Shown: positions 36,282-45,141 of the stretch, piece by piece
How positions within the stretch are numbered: position 1 is the first letter of the stretch
Layout: every line of letters begins with the position of its first letter
Source: Mariniblastus fucicola
GTDB lineage: Bacteria > Planctomycetota > Planctomycetia > Pirellulales > Pirellulaceae
Reading direction: 5' to 3'
DNA: 64,000 nucleotides
Assembly (NCBI RefSeq): GCF_008087665.1
Contig: NZ_CP042912.1
Span: 1,488,001-1,552,000, forward strand
The notes under the pieces: generated by a model
The model's database searches: none
What the model saw: the letters and a program-made list of their open reading frames with translations, nothing else
Told to the model about the DNA's origin: nothing
Position numbers and translations under genes: made by a program

Positions 36282-37442
36282 CTAAGTCTTTCGCAACGTA
36301 AAGCAACCAACTTCTGGCGGGCAATTGATTCGGATACACTCGTCGCCCGAGAGTCCGCGGCTGACATGCATGAACGATTTTTCGATTTGGAAGTTGCCTG
36401 AAGCGTATAGCACTCCGAACTTCGACGGCGCAACTATCGGGCCGACAAACGGGATCGCAATTTGACCGCCGTGATTGTGCCCGGCGAAAATCAGATCAAA
36501 CTCAAACGGCTTCGCCCAATCAATCTGATCCGGGGAGTGCGAAAGCAATAGATGCAACGCGTTGTCCGGTAGCGAATCGCGACCGAGTGATTCCGCTCCG
36601 GAATGCCATGGAAGTTCGTTTCCCGTCAGCGAAACCGTCGCTCCATTGATTGAAACCGACTCGCACTTTCCGCCAACCCACACCATGCCGTTTGGTCCTG
36701 CATTGCGTAACCGTTGCAACAGCATTTCCTGATCGGCGATCCGCAAGTCGTGATTGCCGCGAATGAAAAACGTGCCATGTTTTGATTTGAGTTGTCCGAA
36801 AACGGAATCGATCCAGTCCAGGCAATCAAGCTCGTCAATCAGATCACCCGTCACCAGAATCAAGTCCGGCTCGAAACGATTCGTTTCTTCAACAACTCGC
36901 TCAAAGTAAGCGAGGTCGATTTGACCCGTCAGGTGAAAATCAGACAGGTGGCAAATCTTTAGCCCATCAAGTTCATGCGGCAACCTGTCGAGGCCAACTT
37001 CGAACGAATCAATCGCAATCAAATGCGACTGATTGAACGGGATCCGCTTCAGCAATTTGGCCAGCGAGGTCAGGTAAATGTTTCTGCCGAGTTCCCGTTG
37101 AGCGTCAATGATTGACTGCTGCGCCGAAAGAAGCGAATCTGGTGGCGACTGAAGCTTTCGCCGGATCCATCGGCCGATGAAAAACACGCCCAAACCAACC
37201 GACAGGTACAGGTACAGCCACTCGGCTTTGCCTTCCGACGCAAGGTCCCAAATCGAAATCGTCCGCCGGGAGATGGCTCGTGCCGCGAACCAGAACATCG
37301 GCAGTAGCACCGCCACGATAATCAGTTTCTCGCAACGCTTGCGAGTTTTTCGCGGCCAACTGGTTGCATGCGTCCGGTTGTAGACGACGCACCATGATCC
37401 AAGATGGCCAATGAAAGCAATTATCCAGAGAAGCAGATTCAC
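36282..37442 (-). CDS. Membrane-bound metallophosphoesterase
   Basis: 386 residues from a GTG at 37442. Three hydrophobic stretches stand in the first 95 residues. The calcineurin-type domain follows with ICHLSDFHLTG near residue 163 (first Asp and His), VTGDLID near residue 199, RGNHDLR near residue 227, LLLSHSP near residue 296 and AGHNHGGQIAIP near residue 318. The layout resembles YaeI-like phosphodiesterases, some of which hydrolyse UDP-diacylglucosamine or other lipid-linked substrates. It is convergent with the secreted phosphatase gene and divergent from the acyltransferase gene, so a lipid link is possible but unproven. Confidence 0.85.
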   Translation of the reverse strand: MNLLLWIIAFIGHLGSWCVVYNRTHATSWPRKTRKRCEKLIIVAVLLPMFWFAARAISRRTISIWDLASEGKAEWLYLYLSVGLGVFFIGRWIRRKLQSPPDSLLSAQQSIIDAQRELGRNIYLTSLAKLLKRIPFNQSHLIAIDSFEVGLDRLPHELDGLKICHLSDFHLTGQIDLAYFERVVEETNRFEPDLILVTGDLIDELDCLDWIDSVFGQLKSKHGTFFIRGNHDLRIADQEMLLQRLRNAGPNGMVWVGGKCESVSINGATVSLTGNELPWHSGAESLGRDSLPDNALHLLLSHSPDQIDWAKPFEFDLIFAGHNHGGQIAIPFVGPIVAPSKFGVLYASGNFQIEKSFMHVSRGLSGDECIRINCPPEVGCFTLRKT

Positions 37443-37598
37443 GAATTCAGTGGAGGGTTCAGGGAAACCAGCGTTGAGGAAAGCGAAGCAGCATAGCTTA
37501 TTGGGCCAAGCAACGCAGCACGATATCGGCGTACCCCAGATTCTGCAAATGAGTTATCTTTCCATGACTCACAGCAGCAAACTACGCGAAGGAACGCC

Positions 37599-38525
37599 GT
37601 GAAAAATTTGGCTCAATACTTACTGGTTCAATTCGTGATCAGCATCGTGCAAATTATGCCGATCGAAATGTGCGCGAAAATGTGCCGCTTTCTTGCCTGG
37701 CTGGTCGCAGACAAAATTGGCTTCCGCCGCAAAGTCATCCGCGAAAATATCCTGGGAGTCTATCCAGACGCGACTGACGAACGCATCGAGTTTCTGACTG
37801 GCGAGATGTGGTACCACCTGTTCCTGATGGGGTGCGAGATCGCACACGCGCCGCGGAAGATCCACGACACGAATTGGCGAAAGCACGTTTTCATCCGTGA
37901 TAAAGTTCGCATGACCGAGTACCTGATCGACTATCGACCGTTGATTGCTGTGTCGGGCCATTTTGGTAACTTTGAGATGGCTGGGTATGTCACCGGGTTG
38001 TTGGGAATGCCAAGCTACACCGTGGCCAGAAAATTGGACAACGAGTTTCTTGATCGCTTCCTGAACAACTTCCGCGAACGCAATGGCCAGTTCATTTTGC
38101 CGAAAGACGGAAGTGCTCCGGCGGTCCAGAAAGTTCTTGAGTCCGGCGGCATTCTGACGATCCTTGGTGATCAGCACGCAGGCACGAAAGGCTGTTGGAT
38201 CGACTTTTTAGGCCGACCCGCCGCATGCCACAAAGCGATCGCGTTGTTTACGCTGTCCGGGAATGCTCCGATGATGGTTAGCTATTGCAAACACACTGAC
38301 AAGCCGTTGCATTTCGAGATCGGATGTACCGGAGTGGCGGATCCGCTGAAGTTGGAAGACAGCCTGCGGGACGTGAAATCGTTGACTCAGTGGTACAACG
38401 ATCAGATGGGCGAAGCGATCCTTGATCAGCCAGAGCAGTTTTGGTGGGTGCACCGTCGGTGGAAGGAAAAACCGGTTCGCATGACTCGCAAGAAAAAGCA
38501 GGTTCAGGAATCTGCTGCGGCCTAG
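37599..38525 (+). CDS. LpxL/HtrB-family lipid A acyltransferase
   Basis: 308 residues from a GTG at 37599, with AAGGA six bases upstream. An N-terminal hydrophobic anchor (FVISIVQIMPIEM) is followed by the acyltransferase motif SGHFGNFE (H-x4-E/D) near residue 125, TVARKLDN near residue 145 and the GILTILGDQHAG block near residue 185. The family adds secondary acyl chains to lipid A or related glycolipids at the inner face of the membrane. The presence of such a gene fits the view that planctomycetes make an outer membrane. No other lipid A gene is close by. Confidence 0.9.
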   Translation: MKNLAQYLLVQFVISIVQIMPIEMCAKMCRFLAWLVADKIGFRRKVIRENILGVYPDATDERIEFLTGEMWYHLFLMGCEIAHAPRKIHDTNWRKHVFIRDKVRMTEYLIDYRPLIAVSGHFGNFEMAGYVTGLLGMPSYTVARKLDNEFLDRFLNNFRERNGQFILPKDGSAPAVQKVLESGGILTILGDQHAGTKGCWIDFLGRPAACHKAIALFTLSGNAPMMVSYCKHTDKPLHFEIGCTGVADPLKLEDSLRDVKSLTQWYNDQMGEAILDQPEQFWWVHRRWKEKPVRMTRKKKQVQESAAA

Positions 38526-38566
38526 GCACGGTTTTACGAATTGATTTTCATGTCGTCAACGCGGCC

Positions 38567-38653
38567 AAACATGAGCGGCAAGCGACTTACAATTCACTAG
38601 CCGCCGGTCCGTTGCGCTTTTTTACGGCGACTAGCCCCTCGCCGCTTATGTTT
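38567..38653. repeat. Nested imperfect palindrome, 87 bases
   Basis: Outer arms AAACATGAGCGGCAAG (38567-38582) and CTCGCCGCTTATGTTT (38638-38653) match at 14 of 16 positions. Inner arms CTAGCCGCCG (38597-38606) and CGGCGACTAG (38625-38634) match at 9 of 10. The whole could fold into a long stem with a bulge and resembles a REP-doublet or miniature element. Confidence 0.65.
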
Positions 38654-38659
38654 ACCAAA

Positions 38660-38694
38660 CAGTGCCTGGCATCGCGTAATACTTTGGGGCACTG
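38660..38694. repeat. Inverted repeat next to the nested palindrome
   Basis: CAGTGCC at 38660-38666 and GGCACTG at 38688-38694 are exact reverse complements with a 21-base spacer, directly after the larger palindrome. Confidence 0.5.
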
Positions 38695-39142
38695 GGGTGA
38701 GATCGTGCGATCAAAACGATGGCCAATCGCCAGAGGTTAGTGGCTAGCATCGCTCCCGCCCTCGGCCAATGCAGACGCACGCTTTTCCGGGACTTGATGG
38801 CGTAGGCTTCAAAAGTTGCGCACGCCGCCCGTCATTATGTCGACCGGTGCAGATCAATGCCCTTGGCGGCGACTGGATAGTTAGTCGGGCTCGAATAGAA
38901 CGTCGCCGCCACCGTGCATCGACGGCAAGCGTTCGCGACGACTCTGCGAACAGCACTCATCCCGGGAAATTCGGTGTTAAGCTGCGCAAGCATGTGAAGC
39001 TTTACCGGTTATTCGGGTCAGGCAGTGCCGTGTGGCAGACTTTTCGGACTGTAGCGATTTTTGGGTTAGCGTAAGCCGTGCGGGCGTTCCGATGGAAATG
39101 GAAAACGCCCATTACCGGTTGATTCGCCCTGGTTGATTCAAT

Positions 39143-40399
39143 ATGAAGTGCTCAAGAATTGCGATTGCTATCGCCATGCTCCTCCTGATCGAAAACAGTC
39201 AGGCTCAGGAAGCAAACTCCAATCCTTCGGCTGATCAGGCTGCCGCCATCGTCGCATCGCAAACCGGTTCGGTGACGAACTACGCGTTGCTCCAGCCGAT
39301 CTCCAGCGAGCCCAAAAAGACTACGCTGGGGCTGTTGCAGCCGATGACTCGATCTCAGCCGGCGGCTCGACCACAACCGATGGTTCAGCTTCAGCCGATG
39401 GCACAATCGCCTGCAAAACCGGTTGAATCGCCAGCGTCCAGTTCAACGACCAACCCTGTCGGAGACTCAGTCGTGGTGACGCCTCACGCGTTCAAGCGTG
39501 GAGTGTTTGACCAACATGAGTTCAAGGTTCACAACGCAAGTCCTCGGCCGCTTCGGGACGCGAAAATTCTACTGAGAGCTCCCGTTGGCAGCGTCGTTCA
39601 GCAGGTGACACCCAAACCGGATTCGGTTGATGGTCTGAGTATTATGCTCACCGTTGAAAAGCTCTCGCCTGGCGAAAGTCAGATGGTCGAAGTGACGATC
39701 AATTATCCTCGGAACGAATTCGCACAATTCGAATCAACAGTGTTGTCTGAAAACTGGGTTGGGTCGGCGCTTATTGACCAGTCAATCGTGGCGGAAGCTC
39801 GCCCGCCGCGTGTGCCGATTGCGGATCAGGTTTCGAAAACACCAGAAGGAATGCTGCAGCCCTCAACCAATGCGATGCTCAAACCAAAGGTGCCTGCGAT
39901 GACGGTTTCTGCGGAGACACGGCGAGTGGTTGAGCGTGGCAACGAAGCAACAACTGTCGCCTACGCCGCGCAGGCAGCCAACACCATTCAGGGAACTGGT
40001 GATGAAAGCGTTGAAGCCGCCAGATCCAGTCAGACTGATGCACTTGCCAAAGACTCGGTCATCAAATCCTACTTACAGGGGCCGGCTGAAGTCGTCGCTG
40101 GGAAGGAAGTTGATTTTTCGATCACTGTCCAGAACCTGGCCGCCGAGTCGGCAAAGGATCTGATCGTTCAGTTGTCGATTCCTGACACAATGAAAGTCAC
40201 GATTCTTGACCGAGCCGCGTGGTACGATGCGGAAACACGAAAGGTTTCATGGAAGCTGGCGAATCTGGATGGACGCAGCGTTGAGACGATTCGTTACAAG
40301 GCTGTCGTCAAAACTGCGAACTCTATTGAACAGTCCGTCATTGTCGGGGGCGATGGCAGCGTCGAGAGCACATCAACGTTAACAACGACCGCGAAGTAG
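39143..40399 (+). CDS. Secreted protein with DUF11-like beta domains
   Basis: 418 residues. A signal peptide is at residues 1-21 (ends ENSQAQE). Residues about 50-95 are a short Gln/Pro/Met-rich repeat region (variants of LQPM). Two beta-sandwich units of the DUF11/conserved-repeat type follow: VVVTPHAFKRGVFDQHEFKVHNASPRPL near residue 112 opens the first and GPAEVVAGKEVDFSITVQNLA near residue 313 the second. Such domains are common in large planctomycete cell-surface proteins; here only two copies are present. No function beyond a structural or adhesive role can be suggested. It is convergent with the pilus-like operon. Confidence 0.75.
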   Translation: MKCSRIAIAIAMLLLIENSQAQEANSNPSADQAAAIVASQTGSVTNYALLQPISSEPKKTTLGLLQPMTRSQPAARPQPMVQLQPMAQSPAKPVESPASSSTTNPVGDSVVVTPHAFKRGVFDQHEFKVHNASPRPLRDAKILLRAPVGSVVQQVTPKPDSVDGLSIMLTVEKLSPGESQMVEVTINYPRNEFAQFESTVLSENWVGSALIDQSIVAEARPPRVPIADQVSKTPEGMLQPSTNAMLKPKVPAMTVSAETRRVVERGNEATTVAYAAQAANTIQGTGDESVEAARSSQTDALAKDSVIKSYLQGPAEVVAGKEVDFSITVQNLAAESAKDLIVQLSIPDTMKVTILDRAAWYDAETRKVSWKLANLDGRSVETIRYKAVVKTANSIEQSVIVGGDGSVESTSTLTTTAK

Positions 40400-40426
40400 C
40401 GGCACATCTTGAACGGGTGGAGCCCC

Positions 40427-40459
40427 CAAAAAAAAACGGCCGACAAAATCGTCGGCCGT
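40427..40459 (-). terminator. Rho-independent terminator of the pilus-like operon
   Basis: ACGGCCGAC at 40436-40444 pairs with GTCGGCCGT at 40451-40459. On the minus strand the stem runs into a T tract (nine A residues on the plus strand). Confidence 0.88.
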
Positions 40460-40489
40460 ATATCTGGATTGAAGCAAAAAGCGTTGACG

Positions 40490-43000
40490 TTAGCGTCCGC
40501 CACGGCCTCTTCCGCCACGTCCACCGCGGCCGTCTTCGTCGCCTCCACCGAGGCCACCCATGCCTGGGCCGCCCATGCCGCCGGGACCACCCATGCCGCC
40601 CATGCCGAACGGATCGTCAGCGTTTGATTTGGATCGCTTTCTCCGTTTGCGACCGTAGGACGCCTCTTCATCCCGTTCGAGAATGGCAGCAATGTAGTTG
40701 CCGCGATCTTCGAGGTCGTTGCGAAGTTTGATGTTTCCATCAGAATCCATGACCAGGACTTCGCCGGGATAAAAGTAAGGGATCGGAGTGCTTCGCTCAG
40801 TTTCCAACTTTTCACCTTCAGCGACATCAATCACAACGGCTCCAGTGTCGACTTTGACTCCTGAAACTCTGTGGATTTGCCACGTCACCGGGTGAAGCAC
40901 GTGTGCAGCCTGATCGAAGTTCAGCAACGTGCCGGCTTTGACTTCGGCTTTAAACGGAACTTTGACGCCAGAGAGTTTTCCACCCTGAACAAACTTTCCA
41001 GTCGCGATCTTGATTGAAGGTTCACCGTCAGGAACTGTCCCCCGGCCGACATCGACCCGTCGAACTTCAACGGGTTCGCCTGCATAGACGAACGAAGGAT
41101 TGGCATCGACAGTGACCTTTAGAGTCTCGGACCATTTTGTTGGCCGAGCGTATCGAAGGTACTCATGATTTTTGGGAACTTTAACTTCCACCCAATCAAC
41201 GACTTCGCCATTCTCATCTTTGACAGGCTCGCTGACAAAGTAAGTGACGTTTCCGTCTTCGTCTTTTACTTCACGGGCTCGGCTAAGTCGATCGCGAGCA
41301 GAAGGGTGGATCATGCTGTTGGCGATCGCCTGTTTGCTGGCAAAGCGAATATCGTTTTCACGATCCTCATCGGACTCGTCGTCATCTCCGCCTGTACCTG
41401 CGCCACGGCCGCCGTCAGCACCCATGCCACCCATTCCCATGCCACCCATTCCCATGCCGCCCATACCCATACCTCCAGCACCACCACCGCCGGTGATCTC
41501 GCTTTTGAGTGTAGGGTCTTCATTGTTGGGGTCACGAATCCAGACGCGAACGCGGTACTCATAGGTGACGCTGGATTTCACGCCATGGATGTCAAAGAAA
41601 CGAAGCACCTTGTTCGGTTTCGTCGGCTCTTTGCGGATGTCGATTGCAGTGTAGTCGCTGTAATCGAGTGCTGATCGACCGGGAGCACGGTTGCCCATTC
41701 CCATGCCAGGCATACCCATGCCGGGCATTCCCATTCCCATGCCGCCCATCATTCCTTCACCGTCGCGGCCACCAGGCATTCCCATGCCCATGCCACCCAT
41801 CATTCCCATGCCGCCTTGAGAACCACCGCCAATGGCGCTTCGGCGACGTCCGCCTGGATTCGGATCATCGTCGTCCTGCTCAATCGAAGGCTTGTCCCGG
41901 TCAGCCGTCTCTGGTTCTTCTTCGACTTCAGGAATTTTGAACTCACGAAACGCAGCACTTGGATGATTCGAGAACTTCGTATAGTCAACAGCAGCAATCG
42001 GTGGAATCGGCATCGTAATGATCCCGTCGTACTCTTCCGCAGAAACGATTTCGGGCGCCGTTTTCAGTGATTTTGGAAAGAAGTCAGGTTGCGAAGCGAG
42101 CAAGTTTGAAATGTCAGACCATTCGCCAGTCGTACCATCGTCCTTGACCACACGCCGTTCCACCTGAACGAAATCGTAACGCGGCGTGTCGCGGTCAGGG
42201 TGATAACCAAAGCTGTTTGCATAAACTGCTTTAAAGTTCTTCCACATCTTTTTGTGATTGATCAAGCCAGTGACGGCCACGCCCTGCATGTTGTACGACA
42301 TCACCGTTGCTGGTGAGAAAGTATCGCGGATACCTTGCGCCTCGTAACGGGCTAGTTGCGAGACATACGTCCCGGCGTCAACTTCGGGCTCTTTGTCCTT
42401 CTTGCGATTTCTTCTTTCTTCCTCGTCATTTCCCATGCCGGGCATTCCTGGCATCCCGGGCATTCCCCCCGGCATTCCCATGCCCATGCCTGGCATCCCC
42501 ATGCCACCGGGGCCTTCATCTTCATCTGGCTCCGGCAATTCCGGTTGAACCAAGGTGTATTCCCGCAAAGGATCAACGGCTCGTCGATTCTCTTGTTCGA
42601 TCATGATTTGCCCGATGAAAGCCACGCCACGAAGATCGATTGGGCTTTCCAATTCCGCGTCGCGTCGCAGGGCGTCCCGTTTCACAGGGTAGCTCGCCGG
42701 GCCAACCACGAAGCTGGCCGACTGCACATCAGGAACTTGAAGGATGCGATCGATAACTTCATCGTCGCCCTGCCGAACGTCTGCGATCTCATCCCAGGCT
42801 TTGGGGTCAACCACATAGCGGTGAGCGTTCTTGACCTGGTCCACCATCTTTGAAGGCGTGACCTTCTCGAAGGTTGGAGTCGAATAGCCGAACCAGAAGA
42901 ACAAGCCGAGCAGTAAAATGCTGAGCCCGAGGATGAGCTTTTCGCAGTGGTAAAGAAAAAACTTCTTGATGGATGCTCCATCGAGAGATGGCATTTTCAT
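40490..43000 (-). CDS. Third gene of the PilM-PilN operon: membrane protein with Gly/Met-rich blocks
   Basis: 836 residues. One membrane span is near residues 20-43 with the N-terminus inside. The extracytoplasmic part alternates folded-looking regions with low-complexity blocks built from GMGMPGM or GMGMGGMG units: at about residues 165-190, 395-440, 505-535 and, as Gly/Arg-rich sequence, at the C-terminus. The region around residues 685-790 (from GEPVEVRRVDVG to YPGEVLVMD) is beta-rich and could play the part of PilP, the periplasmic protein that links the inner-membrane complex to the secretin, but similarity is not clear by eye. It ends the three-gene operon and is followed by a strong terminator. 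Confidence 0.75.
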   Translation of the reverse strand: MKMPSLDGASIKKFFLYHCEKLILGLSILLLGLFFWFGYSTPTFEKVTPSKMVDQVKNAHRYVVDPKAWDEIADVRQGDDEVIDRILQVPDVQSASFVVGPASYPVKRDALRRDAELESPIDLRGVAFIGQIMIEQENRRAVDPLREYTLVQPELPEPDEDEGPGGMGMPGMGMGMPGGMPGMPGMPGMGNDEEERRNRKKDKEPEVDAGTYVSQLARYEAQGIRDTFSPATVMSYNMQGVAVTGLINHKKMWKNFKAVYANSFGYHPDRDTPRYDFVQVERRVVKDDGTTGEWSDISNLLASQPDFFPKSLKTAPEIVSAEEYDGIITMPIPPIAAVDYTKFSNHPSAAFREFKIPEVEEEPETADRDKPSIEQDDDDPNPGGRRRSAIGGGSQGGMGMMGGMGMGMPGGRDGEGMMGGMGMGMPGMGMPGMGMGNRAPGRSALDYSDYTAIDIRKEPTKPNKVLRFFDIHGVKSSVTYEYRVRVWIRDPNNEDPTLKSEITGGGGAGGMGMGGMGMGGMGMGGMGADGGRGAGTGGDDDESDEDRENDIRFASKQAIANSMIHPSARDRLSRAREVKDEDGNVTYFVSEPVKDENGEVVDWVEVKVPKNHEYLRYARPTKWSETLKVTVDANPSFVYAGEPVEVRRVDVGRGTVPDGEPSIKIATGKFVQGGKLSGVKVPFKAEVKAGTLLNFDQAAHVLHPVTWQIHRVSGVKVDTGAVVIDVAEGEKLETERSTPIPYFYPGEVLVMDSDGNIKLRNDLEDRGNYIAAILERDEEASYGRKRRKRSKSNADDPFGMGGMGGPGGMGGPGMGGLGGGDEDGRGGRGGRGRGGR

Positions 43001-43066
43001 GGTCGTTACCGGGTTGGAATAGTTGATTCAATATTGGAGTTGAAGAGACGAAAGACAGCGAAATGG

Positions 43067-45070
43067 TTATCCATTGCCTGCTGGCGGACCGTCTACTGGA
43101 GCGGCTCCGGCCGGTTGTTCGGAAGGCTGGGCTCCGCCAGGTTGTGCTGCACCACCGACAGGCAGTGCGCCGCCGGCAGGCTGTGCTCCAGCAGGCTGAC
43201 CACCGTCAACGGGTACGGCGTCAGGTTGTACCGTCGCAGCGCCCGGAGCAGCCGATTCGCCTGGTGGAGTTACGGCTGCCGGAGCTGCATCTGATGCGGC
43301 TGGTTGTTCACCAGCGGGTGCATCCGCTGCTGCTGGCTGTTCGTTGGCCGCTGGAGCCACGACAGGTTCAACCATCGATGGGTCAGCAGTTTCATCAACC
43401 ACTTCCTGGCCCGCAGCCTTACGAAGAAAGTTTTCGCGAACAGGATTGTAGATCTTTACGACGCCATAAAATTCGACGAACACCATAAAGTCAGTTCGGC
43501 TTTCGACCGGAGTTGATTCCAGTTCCTCGGTCGCGTCCGAATCGCCCATTCCCATGCCGCCGTCGTCATCCATACCCATGCCCATGCCGCCAGCGCCCAT
43601 GCCGCTCATGCCCATGCCGCCCATTCCCATGCCGCCCATTCCAGCTCCTTCGGAGTTCTGGGGAGCACCACCGTTGAACTCAATCTGTTCGCCCGGTACG
43701 TGGCGGTTGACACGAATCTGATTGACCTCAAACACGAACTCTGAATTCGCACAGATGGCAACGAACTCATTGATCTTTCGTTCATCCATCTCGACAGCAA
43801 GGCGAAACGGAACGCGTTTCGCAACAATCAGTTCCAGATTGGTTTCAGGCAGAAGTTCTCCGCCGAGGACGGCTTTGACTTGCGACGCCGCGATGGCTTC
43901 GTAGTTCGGATCAACATATCGTTCGTGATATGCGATCGGCTCGTGCAACGCTTCTCCCTCGCCACCAGCTCCGGGAGGGCCTCCCATGGTCATTCCCTGC
44001 ATCCCTGGAGGGCCACCTCGCATGCCGCCAGGCATCCCTGCTTCAGGGTCAGGCACCAGCGAAGCCGGATCGGCTCCAAGGCGACTGTCAATCGCCGAAA
44101 GATTACCGAGCTGGACGATTGCTTCGCGTCCGAATACGACATGATCGATCGTGCGGATTACTGAAGTATCATTGGACGCCGAGCCCGCATTGATTTCCTT
44201 AATGTTGTTGAACATCGCTTCGAGCAACCACAGATCCTGCTGCAACATGTTGGCTTGCATGTAAGTCGGATAAAGGATCGTGCCCGAGTGGTCATCGTAC
44301 CCTGTGAATTCCTTGAGCTTGCGTTGCCAAAGTGCCTGATTGAGTTTGTCCCAAATTACCGGATAGCGGTTCAGTTCATCGAGAGCACTGGTGTCACTGT
44401 CGCGACCCATGCCACCGCCCATGCCCATTCCTGATCCCATACCGCCAGCGCCCATACCGCCGGCACCCATACCGCCCATGCCCATTCCGCCCATACCGGG
44501 ACCGCCGTCACGGTCGCCTTTCATCGCGTCTTCGCGTTCCTGAGCTTTCTTTCTGTTGAGCTCTTCGTTGTACTGCCAGTCGACACCGACGTCCAAACAG
44601 ATTTTGTTCATGAATTTCGGGATGTTGTCGTAGTACTGCTTTCGGTACTTCTCGAATCCCTGACCCGGATCCGAAACTTTCTCGGGCACATCAATTCGGG
44701 AAAAGAAGTTACAAGTCTCTTTGCCGAGAATGTCTTCCGGCCACGTGAAGATGGACTTCTGTTCCTGGTAGCGTTTCCGCCAGACGCGAACGATCGAGTC
44801 AATCGTCTTGTTGATTTCAGCATCCATGCCGGCCTTGGTGGCCTCGTTCGGATGCGCTTTGACATCGAGTTCCGGTTCCGCTGTCGTGCCTGAAACCGCT
44901 TTGATCGCGTTAAGCTGCTTTTCAATTTCCCGTTCGCGTTCTTTTTGAGCAGACGACAATTGAATGGAAGAGAAGACCCAGCTTCCAATCATTGTGAGTG
45001 CGAGCAAAAAGCAACCGATCCAAAAGATGTTTCTTTTGCCCCATTGAATTGCGGGCTTGAGCGTATCCAT
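43067..45070 (-). CDS. Second gene of the operon: PilO-position membrane protein with Gly/Met-rich blocks
   Basis: 667 residues from ATG at 45070, with GGAG eight bases upstream. A short cytoplasmic tail, a membrane span (about residues 14-36) and a charged coiled-coil-like helix (SAQKEREREIEKQLNAIKAV) follow the plan of PilO/GspM. The body has Gly/Met blocks at about residues 190-225, 350-370 and 475-515. A conserved-looking domain at about residues 375-470 (AVEMDERKINEFVAICANS) resembles the ferredoxin-like fold of PilO/PilN. The last 110 residues are Ala/Pro/Gly-rich and likely disordered. Its order behind the PilM-PilN fusion supports a role in the same envelope complex. Confidence 0.75.
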   Translation of the reverse strand: MDTLKPAIQWGKRNIFWIGCFLLALTMIGSWVFSSIQLSSAQKEREREIEKQLNAIKAVSGTTAEPELDVKAHPNEATKAGMDAEINKTIDSIVRVWRKRYQEQKSIFTWPEDILGKETCNFFSRIDVPEKVSDPGQGFEKYRKQYYDNIPKFMNKICLDVGVDWQYNEELNRKKAQEREDAMKGDRDGGPGMGGMGMGGMGAGGMGAGGMGSGMGMGGGMGRDSDTSALDELNRYPVIWDKLNQALWQRKLKEFTGYDDHSGTILYPTYMQANMLQQDLWLLEAMFNNIKEINAGSASNDTSVIRTIDHVVFGREAIVQLGNLSAIDSRLGADPASLVPDPEAGMPGGMRGGPPGMQGMTMGGPPGAGGEGEALHEPIAYHERYVDPNYEAIAASQVKAVLGGELLPETNLELIVAKRVPFRLAVEMDERKINEFVAICANSEFVFEVNQIRVNRHVPGEQIEFNGGAPQNSEGAGMGGMGMGGMGMSGMGAGGMGMGMDDDGGMGMGDSDATEELESTPVESRTDFMVFVEFYGVVKIYNPVRENFLRKAAGQEVVDETADPSMVEPVVAPAANEQPAAADAPAGEQPAASDAAPAAVTPPGESAAPGAATVQPDAVPVDGGQPAGAQPAGGALPVGGAAQPGGAQPSEQPAGAAPVDGPPAGNG

Positions 45071-45141
45071 ATCTGTTCTCCGGCATCGCCGATAGTTTTA
45101 AATGATTCAGTCAGTAGATTCGAAATCGAAAGGGTTCGCGA

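Larger units (their letters stand above)
38526..39142. other. Gene-poor stretch of 617 bases with palindromic elements
   Basis: The only open frames are short, have no ribosome sites or familiar content, and overlap each other. The left part carries a nested palindrome (38567-38653) and a shorter inverted repeat (38660-38694). The right part, up to the start of the DUF11-like protein, shows no structure I could identify. It may hold decayed sequence or a small RNA. Confidence 0.5.

Noticed and set aside
38744-39074. Short overlapping open frames on both strands in the 617-base gap
   Set aside because: They have no ribosome sites, no domain resemblance and Arg/Ser-rich composition typical of random frames.
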